Assembly: GCF_001187725.1 (NCBI RefSeq)
Contig: NZ_LGIQ01000009.1
Location: 27,493 to 91,492 of the forward strand
Source: Brevibacillus reuszeri
GTDB taxonomy: Bacteria; Bacillota; Bacilli; Brevibacillales; Brevibacillaceae
Length of the DNA stretch: 64,000 nt
Direction: 5' to 3'
The notes beneath the pieces were generated by a model, which had not been told where the DNA came from, did not search any database, and saw only the letters and a program-made list of their open reading frames with translations. How positions within the stretch are numbered: the stretch's first letter is position 1; every line of letters begins with the position of its first letter. The position numbers were made by a program, and so were the translations under genes. This document shows, piece by piece, positions 7,406 through 14,120 of the stretch.

Positions 7406-7545
7406 TAAAACAATTTAGAGTGTTCATCTTTGATAGGAGGGATTTTTACTATCCTAAATTTATTGGGAGTCTTTCTCTTAGTCTTTTCGGCATCCTATTT
7501 GCAAGAGTTATGGATCATGAAATGTTTGATTGGATTCTAATTTAG
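7402..7545 (+). CDS. Small membrane protein, 47 aa
   Basis: ATG start with GGAGGGAG 8 bases upstream. Residues about 20-36 form one membrane helix after a basic, aromatic N-terminus. The start overlaps the end of a possible 30-residue peptide. Unrecognised. Confidence 0.5.
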   Translation: MIKQFRVFIFDRRDFYYPKFIGSLSLSLFGILFARVMDHEMFDWILI

Positions 7546-7563
7546 TGTGGAGTCATTATTCCA

Positions 7564-7815
7564 ATGACAGCAATCTTAGCTCCATTTATTCAATGGGTAA
7601 TTGAGTGTAAAACTGACAAAGAAGCAGCAAAGAAAGAAGGGATGGATGAGATCATACCATGGGGACAGAATTATCTAAATGAGAACAGAGTTGTACTTGA
7701 TGAGGAAACTCAAATGGCCCTAGATACTTTGAACGAGTATGACGCAAGTCAAAAGTCTGCTCAAGATGCTGCACATTTGATTGATACGATGTCTAAGATA
7801 TTCAAAAATAAATAA
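7564..7815 (+). CDS. Hypothetical phage protein, 83 aa
   Basis: The ATG follows GTGGAG. The N-terminal 13 residues are hydrophobic, and may act as a weak membrane anchor. The rest is a helical, acidic, soluble region. No conserved motif is seen. It is followed by the recurring A/T-rich leader ATAAAATTAT that precedes several genes of this phage. Confidence 0.55.
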   Translation: MTAILAPFIQWVIECKTDKEAAKKEGMDEIIPWGQNYLNENRVVLDEETQMALDTLNEYDASQKSAQDAAHLIDTMSKIFKNK

Positions 7816-7843
7816 AATTATGTATTTAACGAAAGGAGACTAG

Positions 7844-8146
7844 ATGTTGAGTTCGCTATGGGGTGAATTTTTCGGAGGAGTAAATGTTTCTAAACTAAAA
7901 GAAAAGGCATATCAACTTAAAGAAGAAATGGATTCAATTAATGGATTCTTCTCTTGGTTTCGCCAAACCGAACTAAAATCAAAACTTGTACGAATCCTTG
8001 ATGAAATTGACTGTCAAGAAGGTAGGCTCCAATTTGCTAATCGTCCATACAGTTTACCAAGTGCAAGAATAAGGAGGTGTACGAACGACAACGAATGTCA
8101 GTGTGGATGTTGGGCAACTAAGCGAAAGGAATTCTTTAAACTCTAG
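7844..8146 (+). CDS. Phage protein with C-terminal Cys cluster, 100 aa
   Basis: ATG start behind GAAAGGAGAC. Residues 15-55 are helical and charged. Near the end a cluster 'CTNDNECQCGCW' followed by basic residues could form a small metal-binding knuckle. Another Cys lies at about residue 57. An N-terminal hydrophobic patch is too short for a signal peptide. Function is unknown; the metal site is inferred from the Cys spacing. Confidence 0.6.
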   Translation: MLSSLWGEFFGGVNVSKLKEKAYQLKEEMDSINGFFSWFRQTELKSKLVRILDEIDCQEGRLQFANRPYSLPSARIRRCTNDNECQCGCWATKRKEFFKL

Positions 8147-8192
8147 ATAAAAGTCCTATTTCATTAGAGATATATCGATGGAGGTGTTAATA

Positions 8193-8564
8193 ATGGACAA
8201 GATATTCAAAGTGAAAGACAAAGTTTACATGAAAGGATTTGGCAAGAGAGTATTTACAATTACAAGATTACAGAGTAGTGCCATGTTCATTAACTTTCAC
8301 TACGAATCAATCATTCAGTATGATGTGAAGGATGATGCAAATGGGCAGGTATATTGTACAAGTGCAGACAACTTGATCCTTGTGGCAGAACAAGAAGAGA
8401 ATGATAGAAGAGCAAGAATAGACAGGTATGATAGAGCACTTGATCTTTATAATGATCTGATGACATTACATAAATTCTTTTGCAGCATTAATAGTAACGA
8501 AACTAAATACATACGCAGGGCAAACCGTATATTGAAGCTGCTTCACACAAGAAAGATAGGATAG
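8193..8564 (+). CDS. Hypothetical phage protein, 123 aa
   Basis: GGAGGTG at 8180-8186 decides the start at ATG 8193; the ATG at 8178 overlaps that site. The first 70 residues look like a small SH3-like beta barrel ('VKDKVYMKGFGKRVFTITRL'), as in proteins that sit on nucleic acid or ribosomes. The last 50 are a basic helical region. No catalytic motif is seen and no family recognised. Confidence 0.6.
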   Translation: MDKIFKVKDKVYMKGFGKRVFTITRLQSSAMFINFHYESIIQYDVKDDANGQVYCTSADNLILVAEQEENDRRARIDRYDRALDLYNDLMTLHKFFCSINSNETKYIRRANRILKLLHTRKIG

Positions 8565-8569
8565 ATAAA

Positions 8570-8646
8570 TTCTTAGAAATTCTTAGAAAATATACCTTGA
8601 CCATATCTTACCAGTCATAGTATTCTATTCTTAGAAATTCTAAGAA
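8570..8646 (+). promoter_or_regulatory. Promoter flanked by four TTCTNAGAA operator sites
   Basis: A -35 TTGACC (8597-8602) and -10 TATTCT (8621-8626), 18 bases apart, lie between two pairs of the palindromic 9-mer TTCTNAGAA. The copies start at 8570, 8580, 8628 and 8638, so each pair has a 10-bp period, one helical turn. The first pair is just upstream of the -35 and the second lies over the expected start point. This is the arrangement of a cooperatively bound repressor switch for the winged-helix gene that follows. Confidence 0.75.
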
Positions 8647-8661
8647 AGTTGTGATTGTACA

Positions 8662-9291
8662 ATGGAAAAACTTTCAGCAACAGAGATCATCAGAAGAAAA
8701 GCCCTTCAAATACTCGCTGTGTATCCAGAGGGGGTATCGTCCGCAAGTCTTAAAGCCATGACAGAAAAAGAGCTTGGAGAAATATTTGAACCAGATTCGT
8801 ACAATAGGGGCAAATACAGATCTGCATTATACAACTTACATGTTATTCTACCTCAATTAGTGAAGAGGGACGATGAAACTAAGAAGTTTTTCCCAACCCA
8901 AAAATTGAGAAAAGATAGCGTATTAATAACAATACCTTCAATGGATGAACTTAAAGAGCATTTCGGAAAATTAAAAGCAGTAAAATATGAAGAGCTTGCA
9001 GCTAAAGAATTGACGAAAACAGAAATCAAAGAAGAACAAGAAAAAATCTATGAATCTAAACTACCTGACAATGAAGAAATGATCTCTATGCTTAAAATTC
9101 TACTCATTCGAAAAAAAGTAGTTGATTTAACTAATCACATTAAAGAGTCTGGGATACTTGAGTTATTGAACATTACTCCCAATGAAACAAAACATATTTC
9201 ATTTGATGAGTACGAAGCAATATTCAGGCTGAAAATACAAATTGAAGCTTTGGACATGTATAGAAAGCTCATTGACACTGAGAAACTTTAA
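8662..9291 (+). CDS. Winged-helix-like DNA-binding protein, probable phage regulator
   Basis: This 209-residue protein opens with a region ('ATEIIRRKALQILAVYPEGVSSASL...KYRSALYNLHVILP') that resembles the HARE-HTH kind of winged helix: an N-terminal helix, a 'PEG' turn, then a recognition helix and a beta wing to about residue 90. Residues 115-140 look like a charged linker or coiled coil and the rest is helical, perhaps for dimerisation. The gene has its own promoter framed by four palindromic operators, so it probably controls itself. There is almost no ribosome site before the ATG. The DNA-binding role is inferred from sequence and context. Confidence 0.6.
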   Translation: MEKLSATEIIRRKALQILAVYPEGVSSASLKAMTEKELGEIFEPDSYNRGKYRSALYNLHVILPQLVKRDDETKKFFPTQKLRKDSVLITIPSMDELKEHFGKLKAVKYEELAAKELTKTEIKEEQEKIYESKLPDNEEMISMLKILLIRKKVVDLTNHIKESGILELLNITPNETKHISFDEYEAIFRLKIQIEALDMYRKLIDTEKL

Positions 9292-9356
9292 GGAGGTGCA
9301 TCATCATGTGAGCTCGCAGCGAACCACACCAGTCCACAATAATAGGGGGAATCCTA

Positions 9357-9623
9357 ATGTCATTCGAAGTCAGAAACATTTATCATTTCAAGTCGCAAGA
9401 TTCGGAAGAATATGAAATAACAGACAGTGAGGAATTAGCCAAGTCGCATGATTTTGATTACAGATTAGCCCACAAGCTAGAACTAGTCGAATACTACACA
9501 GACTATGGAGAAGTGTTTCATGGATTCCTAAATACATATGATGGACTAGTTCTGTGGAGGCAAGAAGAGGAGGAAGGAGAATCAGGATACGAATTACTAA
9601 AAGAAAAAGACTTGCCACATTAA
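9357..9623 (+). CDS. Acidic phage protein, 88 aa
   Basis: ATG start behind AGGGGGA. The protein is very acidic (Glu/Asp-rich stretches such as 'QEEEEGESGYELL') and soluble. A strong AAGGAGGTG site further upstream (9290-9298) drives an ATG followed at once by TGA (9306-9311), in frame with this gene 51 bases later; that may be a regulatory minimal frame or a remnant. Acidic small phage proteins are often DNA mimics or inhibitors, but nothing specific supports that here. Confidence 0.55.
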   Translation: MSFEVRNIYHFKSQDSEEYEITDSEELAKSHDFDYRLAHKLELVEYYTDYGEVFHGFLNTYDGLVLWRQEEEEGESGYELLKEKDLPH

Positions 9624-9655
9624 GCAAGCCTAAGTCAAAAAGAAGAAATACAGAG

Positions 9656-9682
9656 GATAGGTAAGACCCCATCTTACCTATC
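9656..9682. repeat. 11-bp hairpin before thymidine kinase
   Basis: GATAGGTAAGA and TCTTACCTATC pair perfectly around CCCCA, with no T-run afterwards. It lies in a 149-base intergenic stretch that also has a weaker dyad (CACTGTC ... GGCAGTG, 9704-9742) and a possible promoter (TTGGCA, 16 bases, TATTAA) before the kinase gene. Confidence 0.5.
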
Positions 9683-9772
9683 TGAGACACATTATAGACG
9701 TTGTTTATAAACACTGTCAAACATCTTATGGACTATTGGCAGTGTAATAAATCAACATATTAAACAAAAATA

Positions 9773-10360
9773 ATGGTGGTGAAAAACATAACAAAGTTGA
9801 TATTCAAATATGGTCAAATGTCAGCTTCTAAGTCGCTTCAGTTATTGACTTCAGCTCATAACTATGAAGATTCTGGTAAGAAGGTTATGATCTTCACTCC
9901 AGCGTTAGATGACAGGTTTGGCGTAGGGAGAGTTACCTCAAGAGTTGGCATTAGTCGAGAAGCAATTCCAATACATGGTGATACAGATATTTACTCATTA
10001 GTTGAACAAAATCTCCCCAGCTGTGTACTAATTGATGAAGCACAATTCTTAGAAAGTAAACATGTAAATCAGCTTGCTAATATTGTTGACTGGCTTAATA
10101 TCCCAGTTATTTGCTATGGACTGCTTAAAGATTTTCGAAACCAATTATTCTTGGGAAGTCAGGCTCTTATATGTGCAGCAGACAAGATTGAAGAGATCAA
10201 AACGGTGTGCTCATACTGTACAAGAAAAGCGACTCACATTCTAAAGTTTAATGATGGTAAGCCAGTATATTCAGGTAAAGTGGTAGAAATTGGACTAAAT
10301 GATAAATATAAATCTGTTTGTCGAATACACTATCATAGAATCCCCACACAAGGAGAATGA
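9773..10360 (+). CDS. tdk: Thymidine kinase (type II)
   Basis: It phosphorylates thymidine to dTMP with ATP, the salvage counterpart of the phage thymidylate synthase. The P-loop is the rarer form 'YGQMSASKSLQLL'. 'DDRFGVGRVTSRVG' follows, then the Walker B-like 'CVLIDEAQFLESKHV' and the lasso region. A zinc site is formed by 'CSYC' and 'CRIH'. Family length is about 190 residues. The start is uncertain: ATG 9773 has no ribosome site, while GGTGGTG lies six bases before an ATA codon (9788) that would give 'ITKLIFKYG', where this family usually begins. Confidence 0.88.
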   Translation: MVVKNITKLIFKYGQMSASKSLQLLTSAHNYEDSGKKVMIFTPALDDRFGVGRVTSRVGISREAIPIHGDTDIYSLVEQNLPSCVLIDEAQFLESKHVNQLANIVDWLNIPVICYGLLKDFRNQLFLGSQALICAADKIEEIKTVCSYCTRKATHILKFNDGKPVYSGKVVEIGLNDKYKSVCRIHYHRIPTQGE

Positions 10361-10564
10361 ATGATGGACAGATTTGTATATGAAGAAGCAGAGCAACAAC
10401 CTATAGCAATCTGCATTTGCAAACAGGAACTATATGAGGGCGATCAAACATATCAAGTAGAAGATTACATAATTTGTGATGACAGTGATTGCTTTAAGAA
10501 GTTGTGTATTGAGAAATTCGGTGCAATGTATGGTCTTTTAGACAAAGAAGGTAATGTTACTTAA
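10361..10564 (+). CDS. Small Cys-rich phage protein, 67 aa
   Basis: Starts at ATG 10361 (or the ATG 3 bases on), directly after the thymidine kinase stop, with AAGGAG inside that gene; the two are likely coupled. 'CICKQ' and 'CDDSDCFKKLC' give five Cys in a spacing that suggests a small zinc ribbon. Function is unknown. Confidence 0.6.
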   Translation: MMDRFVYEEAEQQPIAICICKQELYEGDQTYQVEDYIICDDSDCFKKLCIEKFGAMYGLLDKEGNVT

Positions 10565-10585
10565 AACAGGAGGAAATCAAACCAT

Positions 10586-10876
10586 TTGACAATATTTGAA
10601 CAAAACCTAAAAGGAGCTGGTTATAACGTGTTCATGAAGATTCCTACATTTATGATGGATGAGTTATGCATTGAAAACGGTGATTGGCTGAAACTCAGAG
10701 TTGGGACAGGATACTTTGCTTTGGTTAAAACGGATGATAAACGAAGAGGTGCTCAGGTTAGAGACAATAAAGTTAGGTTTCCACAACAATTTAGTCATGC
10801 ATATAGAGTGCGTTCAAATGATCGAGTGCAATTGCAGGTTAGTGGTGAGAGGCTAGTATTTAATAAAGTAAAATAA
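10586..10876 (+). CDS. Hypothetical phage protein, 96 aa, possible beta-barrel DNA-binding fold
   Basis: TTG start with AGGAGG 11 bases upstream. The protein is a series of short beta strands ('CIENGDWLKLRVGTGYFALVKTDD', 'AYRVRSNDRVQLQVSGERLVF') and is basic, which recalls AbrB-like or double-psi barrel folds. No helix-turn-helix is seen. The fold suggestion rests on strand pattern only. Confidence 0.5.
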   Translation: MTIFEQNLKGAGYNVFMKIPTFMMDELCIENGDWLKLRVGTGYFALVKTDDKRRGAQVRDNKVRFPQQFSHAYRVRSNDRVQLQVSGERLVFNKVK

Positions 10877-10912
10877 CACAATGAAATTATTACTTTTTAG
10901 GGAGTTAGATTA

Positions 10913-11176
10913 GTGAATAGAAAAGAAGTTTTCATCGAGTATCTGAGCGATATTGCCGATAACGATACGCTTTGTCGCCTTTATGACAAGTTTGACAGTG
11001 AGTTTCCTGATAAGATCTTAGATTTAATGGTTGAATATTTAGTTGAAAATTTTAATTATGAACTAAATGGAGGACATGAAAAACAACAAATTTCTTTAGA
11101 AAATTCATTTGGTATTAAACCAGACAAGTTTTTTAAAGGATATGCCCCACCTCAATACTTTAAGACCTCTGAATAA
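10913..11176 (+). CDS. Hypothetical phage protein, 87 aa
   Basis: GTG start after AGGGAGTT. The first 55 residues are helical and acidic ('LSDIADNDTLCRLYDKFDSEFPDKILDLMVEYL'), followed by a flexible tail. No motif recognised. It lies in a row of similar-sized unknown genes with consistent ribosome sites. Confidence 0.55.
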   Translation: MNRKEVFIEYLSDIADNDTLCRLYDKFDSEFPDKILDLMVEYLVENFNYELNGGHEKQQISLENSFGIKPDKFFKGYAPPQYFKTSE

Positions 11177-11199
11177 AAATCTACCTTAAGGGAGTTGGT

Positions 11200-11427
11200 A
11201 TGTTGTTTGGCGGTAAGAAAATAAGAGAACTGGAGTCGTTAGTTTATCGTCTTCAGCAAGAAAATGAGGAATTACACAGGAAGGTTAGGGAAGTTACCAA
11301 ATGGAAATCAAAGCCGAATTGGAGAAAGGAAATCACAGTTTCACCATACGTTTTTGAAAATACATATACCATAATGGCACTCCGATCTTCGGTGGATATA
11401 TGTGGCGCGGATACGATGTCCAAGTAG
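11200..11427 (+). CDS. Coiled-coil phage protein, 75 aa (3' end doubtful)
   Basis: ATG start behind AAGGGAGTT. Residues 7-35 ('IRELESLVYRLQQENEELHRKVREV') form a clear leucine-zipper-like coiled coil. The C-terminal third overlaps, in another frame, the coding sequence of the next gene, which extends back to 11358 or 11301. The end of this frame may therefore be read-through into unrelated sequence, or the two genes may have been joined by a frame change. Confidence 0.45.
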   Translation: MLFGGKKIRELESLVYRLQQENEELHRKVREVTKWKSKPNWRKEITVSPYVFENTYTIMALRSSVDICGADTMSK

Positions 11428-11588
11428 ACGAAAAGATGTCAAATGGATACATACGATATGAAGAAGCAATCGAAGAACCACATAATAATTGCAAGGCATG
11501 CGGAGTTAATTTCAAACTTATTGTTGGCTATCCAAGTGACATGCCTGACTTTTGCTCAAGAGAATGTTATATGGAGAAGATCAATTAA
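11400..11588 (+). CDS. Cys-rich zinc-ribbon-like phage protein (N-terminus possibly lost)
   Basis: 'CKACGVNFKL' and 'CSRECYMEK' give a two-knuckle zinc ribbon at residues about 31-59. The coding pattern continues upstream in the same frame through 'NGTPIFGGYMW' back to a TGA at 11355-11357, and beyond it to an ATG at 11301 ('MEIKAELEKGNHSFTIRF'). The original gene may therefore have started at 11301 and now carry a nonsense TGA, like the RNase H gene. ATG 11400 has only GGTGG two to six bases upstream. The role is unknown. Confidence 0.5.
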   Translation: MWRGYDVQVDEKMSNGYIRYEEAIEEPHNNCKACGVNFKLIVGYPSDMPDFCSRECYMEKIN

Positions 11589-11620
11589 AAATCTAATTTT
11601 AACGAAAGGAGGTCGTTAGA

Positions 11621-11827
11621 GTGGACTCAAACGGAGGAATGACAACCGAAGAGAAAGAAATTGCTGATCATATTGTTGCTGCTTGGAATGGATTTGTAAC
11701 TTTAAAGCCTACACATCCGAATGACCAAGTAGAATTTGGAGATGCAATTCATAGACTACAACATCTTTTAGGCATGAGAGTGTTGAGACGAGACTATCCA
11801 GACTATTGGCTAACTAAAACAAAATAA
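11621..11827 (+). CDS. Small conserved phage protein, 68 aa
   Basis: GTG start behind AAAGGAGGT. The body 'ADHIVAAWNGFVTL', 'HPNDQVEFGDAIHRLQHL' and 'RVLRRDYPDYW' matches a pattern I have seen in many short phage proteins (two helices, conserved HP, H.LQ, and R.ARR near the end). I know no function for it. It is all-helical and soluble. It is not the Acb2 or Tad2 anti-defence family as far as I can judge. Confidence 0.6.
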   Translation: MDSNGGMTTEEKEIADHIVAAWNGFVTLKPTHPNDQVEFGDAIHRLQHLLGMRVLRRDYPDYWLTKTK

Positions 11828-11846
11828 AAATACAAAGGAGGACAAG

Positions 11847-12125
11847 ATGCAAAATAAAATTAATGACCTGATTAATTCTGAATCAGATGACTTAAAGAAA
11901 TTGGGCTGGTTTCTGTTTGATAGAAACAATGGTCAAAATGGTCTCTCGCCTGATGAACTTGAATCGTTATTGGACATGCTGCATTTGAAAAATGCTCAAG
12001 ATCAATTTGATAAAGGTTTTGAAGAAGGATTCAATGATGGTTATTTAATGGGCTATGACGAAGGATGGGGAGATAATGCTAACAACTATGAATATGACAA
12101 TACGCCCACCTATGTTAGCAAATAA
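11847..12125 (+). CDS. Acidic phage protein with Gly/aromatic tail, 92 aa
   Basis: ATG start behind AAAGGAGG. The first 50 residues are helical. Residues 50-80 hold a quasi-repeat of Gly, Phe, Tyr and Asp ('FDKGFEEGFNDGYLMGYDEGW'), with a four-residue period Gly-Phe/Tyr. Similar tails occur in proteins of unknown role. No catalytic residues are seen. Confidence 0.55.
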   Translation: MQNKINDLINSESDDLKKLGWFLFDRNNGQNGLSPDELESLLDMLHLKNAQDQFDKGFEEGFNDGYLMGYDEGWGDNANNYEYDNTPTYVSK

Positions 12126-12140
12126 AGAGGTGACTAGAAT

Positions 12141-12869
12141 TTGAAAAATAACAGAATCCTTGCGATAAGTGATATACATGGGTGCTATGACCAATTTATC
12201 AGGATATTAGATAAGGTTAATTTCAACTCAACACAAGACAAGCTTATTCTGCTTGGTGATTATGTAGATCGTGGACGTCAAAGTAAGCAGGTTTTAGATA
12301 AAGTAATTGATCTTGTAAATACATATGATGCAATTGCTTTAATCGGTAATCATGACAAAATGTTCTTAGATTGGTTACTAACAAATGACGGAATGAATGA
12401 ATTCAACTTCTTCAGAAATGGTGGCTTACAAACAGTTGAATCATATTGTGGCCTTGATTTCTTTGACTCAGGTATCGATACGCTTAAAGCTAAACGGTTT
12501 ATCTTGAACAACTTCAAGTATCATGTGGAATTCCTAAAGACATTATCTTACTACCATGAGACAGATAATCACATCTTTGTCCATGCAGGATTAAATCCTG
12601 AATATGAAAATTGGAAGTTAACTCCATATGAAGAGATGATTTGGATTCGAGATGAGTTCCACAATGGAAAGGTTCAGACTGATAAGACGATTGTGTTTGG
12701 TCACACCCCATGCGTAAGCCTACATGGAAGCGCTAATGTATGGTTCTCAGAAGGTAAGATTGGCATTGATGGAGGAGCAGCTTACGGATATCAATTAAAC
12801 TGCTTAGAGGTCACGAATAATGAGGTTAAGCAATATTGCATTAAGACAAAGGAGGAGTCGAATGTATAG
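12141..12869 (+). CDS. PPP-family metallophosphatase (lambda-phosphatase-like)
   Basis: The TTG start follows AAGAGGTG. All PPP motifs are present in order: 'SDIHGCYDQF', 'LLGDYVDRG', 'IGNHD', 'HAGLNPE' and 'FGHTP', ending with 'GIDGGAAYG'. The enzyme binds two metal ions and hydrolyses phosphoesters, either on proteins or on small molecules. It is closely related to the chromosomal copy at 34546 in the same window (shared 'FRNG.LQT..SY', 'GHTP...LHG' and 'IGIDGGA'), so an exchange with a host of this kind is plausible. Its stop overlaps the next start by 8 bases. Confidence 0.88.
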   Translation: MKNNRILAISDIHGCYDQFIRILDKVNFNSTQDKLILLGDYVDRGRQSKQVLDKVIDLVNTYDAIALIGNHDKMFLDWLLTNDGMNEFNFFRNGGLQTVESYCGLDFFDSGIDTLKAKRFILNNFKYHVEFLKTLSYYHETDNHIFVHAGLNPEYENWKLTPYEEMIWIRDEFHNGKVQTDKTIVFGHTPCVSLHGSANVWFSEGKIGIDGGAAYGYQLNCLEVTNNEVKQYCIKTKEESNV

Positions 12870-13209
12870 GGCATATATTGATGGCGCATCTCAATCAATT
12901 AACAACAGGTCAACATTGGCATTTTCGATTACTGACCTAGAGAACAATCCTGAGTATCAATTCTATGAGTTGCTAGATAAAAAGCGAAATTGCACTGAAA
13001 TTGAGATGTTGGCTTTCAGTAGACTGATGGATTGGCTTTTAGAAAATGAAGTAAATAAAATTGTTGTATATACTGAATCAAATTATGTATTTACGAACTG
13101 GAGAATGAATAAGGCCTATTCCTTAAACAAGAATAAGTTCTCACGCTTTATTGTAAGGTTGATTGGTAACTCAAATAAAGAAAAAGTTGTAAATTTGGCT
13201 TTTGCTTAA
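12862..13209 (+). CDS. RNase H-fold protein, probably catalytically degenerate
   Basis: The start is ATG 12862, five bases after GGAGGAG; a longer frame upstream lies inside the phosphatase gene. 'YIDGASQ' gives the first Asp of an RNase H fold, 'CTEIEMLAFSRLMDWL' the Glu helix, but the third position is Glu ('YTESNY') and the last conserved Asp is replaced by Asn in 'VVNLAFA'. At 115 residues it ends where the last helix should begin. It is probably a structural relative of, or a non-cutting partner to, the RNase H encoded at 6226. Confidence 0.6.
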   Translation: MYRAYIDGASQSINNRSTLAFSITDLENNPEYQFYELLDKKRNCTEIEMLAFSRLMDWLLENEVNKIVVYTESNYVFTNWRMNKAYSLNKNKFSRFIVRLIGNSNKEKVVNLAFA

Positions 13210-13245
13210 TGATGAAATCTAAGTTTCAAAGAGGGGTGGGTGTGT

Positions 13246-13479
13246 ATGGGGGAGACCTGCAAATTGCAGAAATATGCTTGGGATGATGAAGAGCTATGCT
13301 ATGAGCATGAAGACATTGAGAATGTGGTTGCAAAAGCATTGGATCTGTCAAAAAAGAGTGGAAACGACTATACATATCGGATGGAAACTTGGAAAGATGG
13401 TAAGTTGAAGTATCAATTTAGGTTCTTTCAGAATGGTAAAGAGTTTACTCAAGATTTGATTAGTGCAATTACAATTTAA
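13246..13479 (+). CDS. Hypothetical phage protein, 77 aa
   Basis: GAGGGGTGGG favours the ATG at 13246 over the in-frame GTG at 13240. The protein is acidic at the start, with a beta-hairpin rich second half ('YTYRMETWKDGKLKYQFRFF'). No family is recognised. Confidence 0.5.
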   Translation: MGETCKLQKYAWDDEELCYEHEDIENVVAKALDLSKKSGNDYTYRMETWKDGKLKYQFRFFQNGKEFTQDLISAITI

Positions 13480-13500
13480 AGATAGAATGGAGGATTGTGC

Positions 13501-13896
13501 ATGCTGTTAATTGAGTGTGATGGATACGATAGATATCTGGTTAAAGAAGTAGATAACTTAGATGAGTTGAGAGAATACTCACAAAAAAATCTGCCAATTA
13601 AATGCTATGAATTAGGTCATAGATATAAAAAGGGCATTTATCTCTTTGAGGAATTATTCGAAGAGTCAGTATATTTATCCAATTACAAATCTGTGTATGA
13701 GATTAGTGGTTTGTTGATGGATGATCAAGAATTTGATGAATTGGAAAACAGCGTGTGTCTTAATTGTAAATGGTGTGAGAGCACCTTTAGAGCAACATGG
13801 GAATGCAAATACATCCCATTAGAGGATGGCAGCTGTAAAAAGTATGAAGAAAAGATTTTATCTAAAATTAAAAAGTGGATGAAAATTAATTTTTGA
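13501..13896 (+). CDS. Phage protein with Cys cluster, 131 aa
   Basis: GGAGG 6 bases upstream supports ATG 13501. The N-terminal 75 residues are mixed alpha/beta. Then 'CLNCKWCES' with further Cys at 'WECKY' and 'GSCKKY' forms a five-Cys cluster typical of a zinc-binding module. The last 15 residues are very basic. Function unknown; nucleic acid binding is possible. Confidence 0.55.
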   Translation: MLLIECDGYDRYLVKEVDNLDELREYSQKNLPIKCYELGHRYKKGIYLFEELFEESVYLSNYKSVYEISGLLMDDQEFDELENSVCLNCKWCESTFRATWECKYIPLEDGSCKKYEEKILSKIKKWMKINF

Positions 13897-13910
13897 ATCA
13901 GTGGAGGCCA

Positions 13911-14087
13911 ATGGATTTGCTAATTAGACTCATACTGTTTGTTGCATTGCCATTACTATTTGCGTATGGGGCATACAATGACTGGATGAATGCACAAAGT
14001 CGTGGTGCCAAAATCGTAAGCCTGATTTTTACGATGATATGTGTATTGTTCGCAGGTTTCGTTGTCTGGCTTATGGTGGAGCAATAA
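13911..14087 (+). CDS. Two-helix small membrane protein
   Basis: GTGGAGG lies 3 bases before ATG 13911 and 9 before an in-frame TTG (13917), which may be the true start. The product of about 57 residues has two membrane helices (about 5-24 and 37-57) joined by a basic loop 'NAQSRGAK'. Holin-like in size, but there is no lysin next to it. Its ribosome site lies in the short gap after the previous gene. Confidence 0.55.
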   Translation: MDLLIRLILFVALPLLFAYGAYNDWMNAQSRGAKIVSLIFTMICVLFAGFVVWLMVEQ

Positions 14088-14120
14088 AATTTATCTTTCA
14101 TAGGGAAAGTGAGTTGTTAA

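Noticed and set aside
11621..11827. Anti-CBASS Acb2 or anti-Thoeris Tad2 identity
   Set aside because: The conserved residues I recall for those families are missing; only size and helical content agree.
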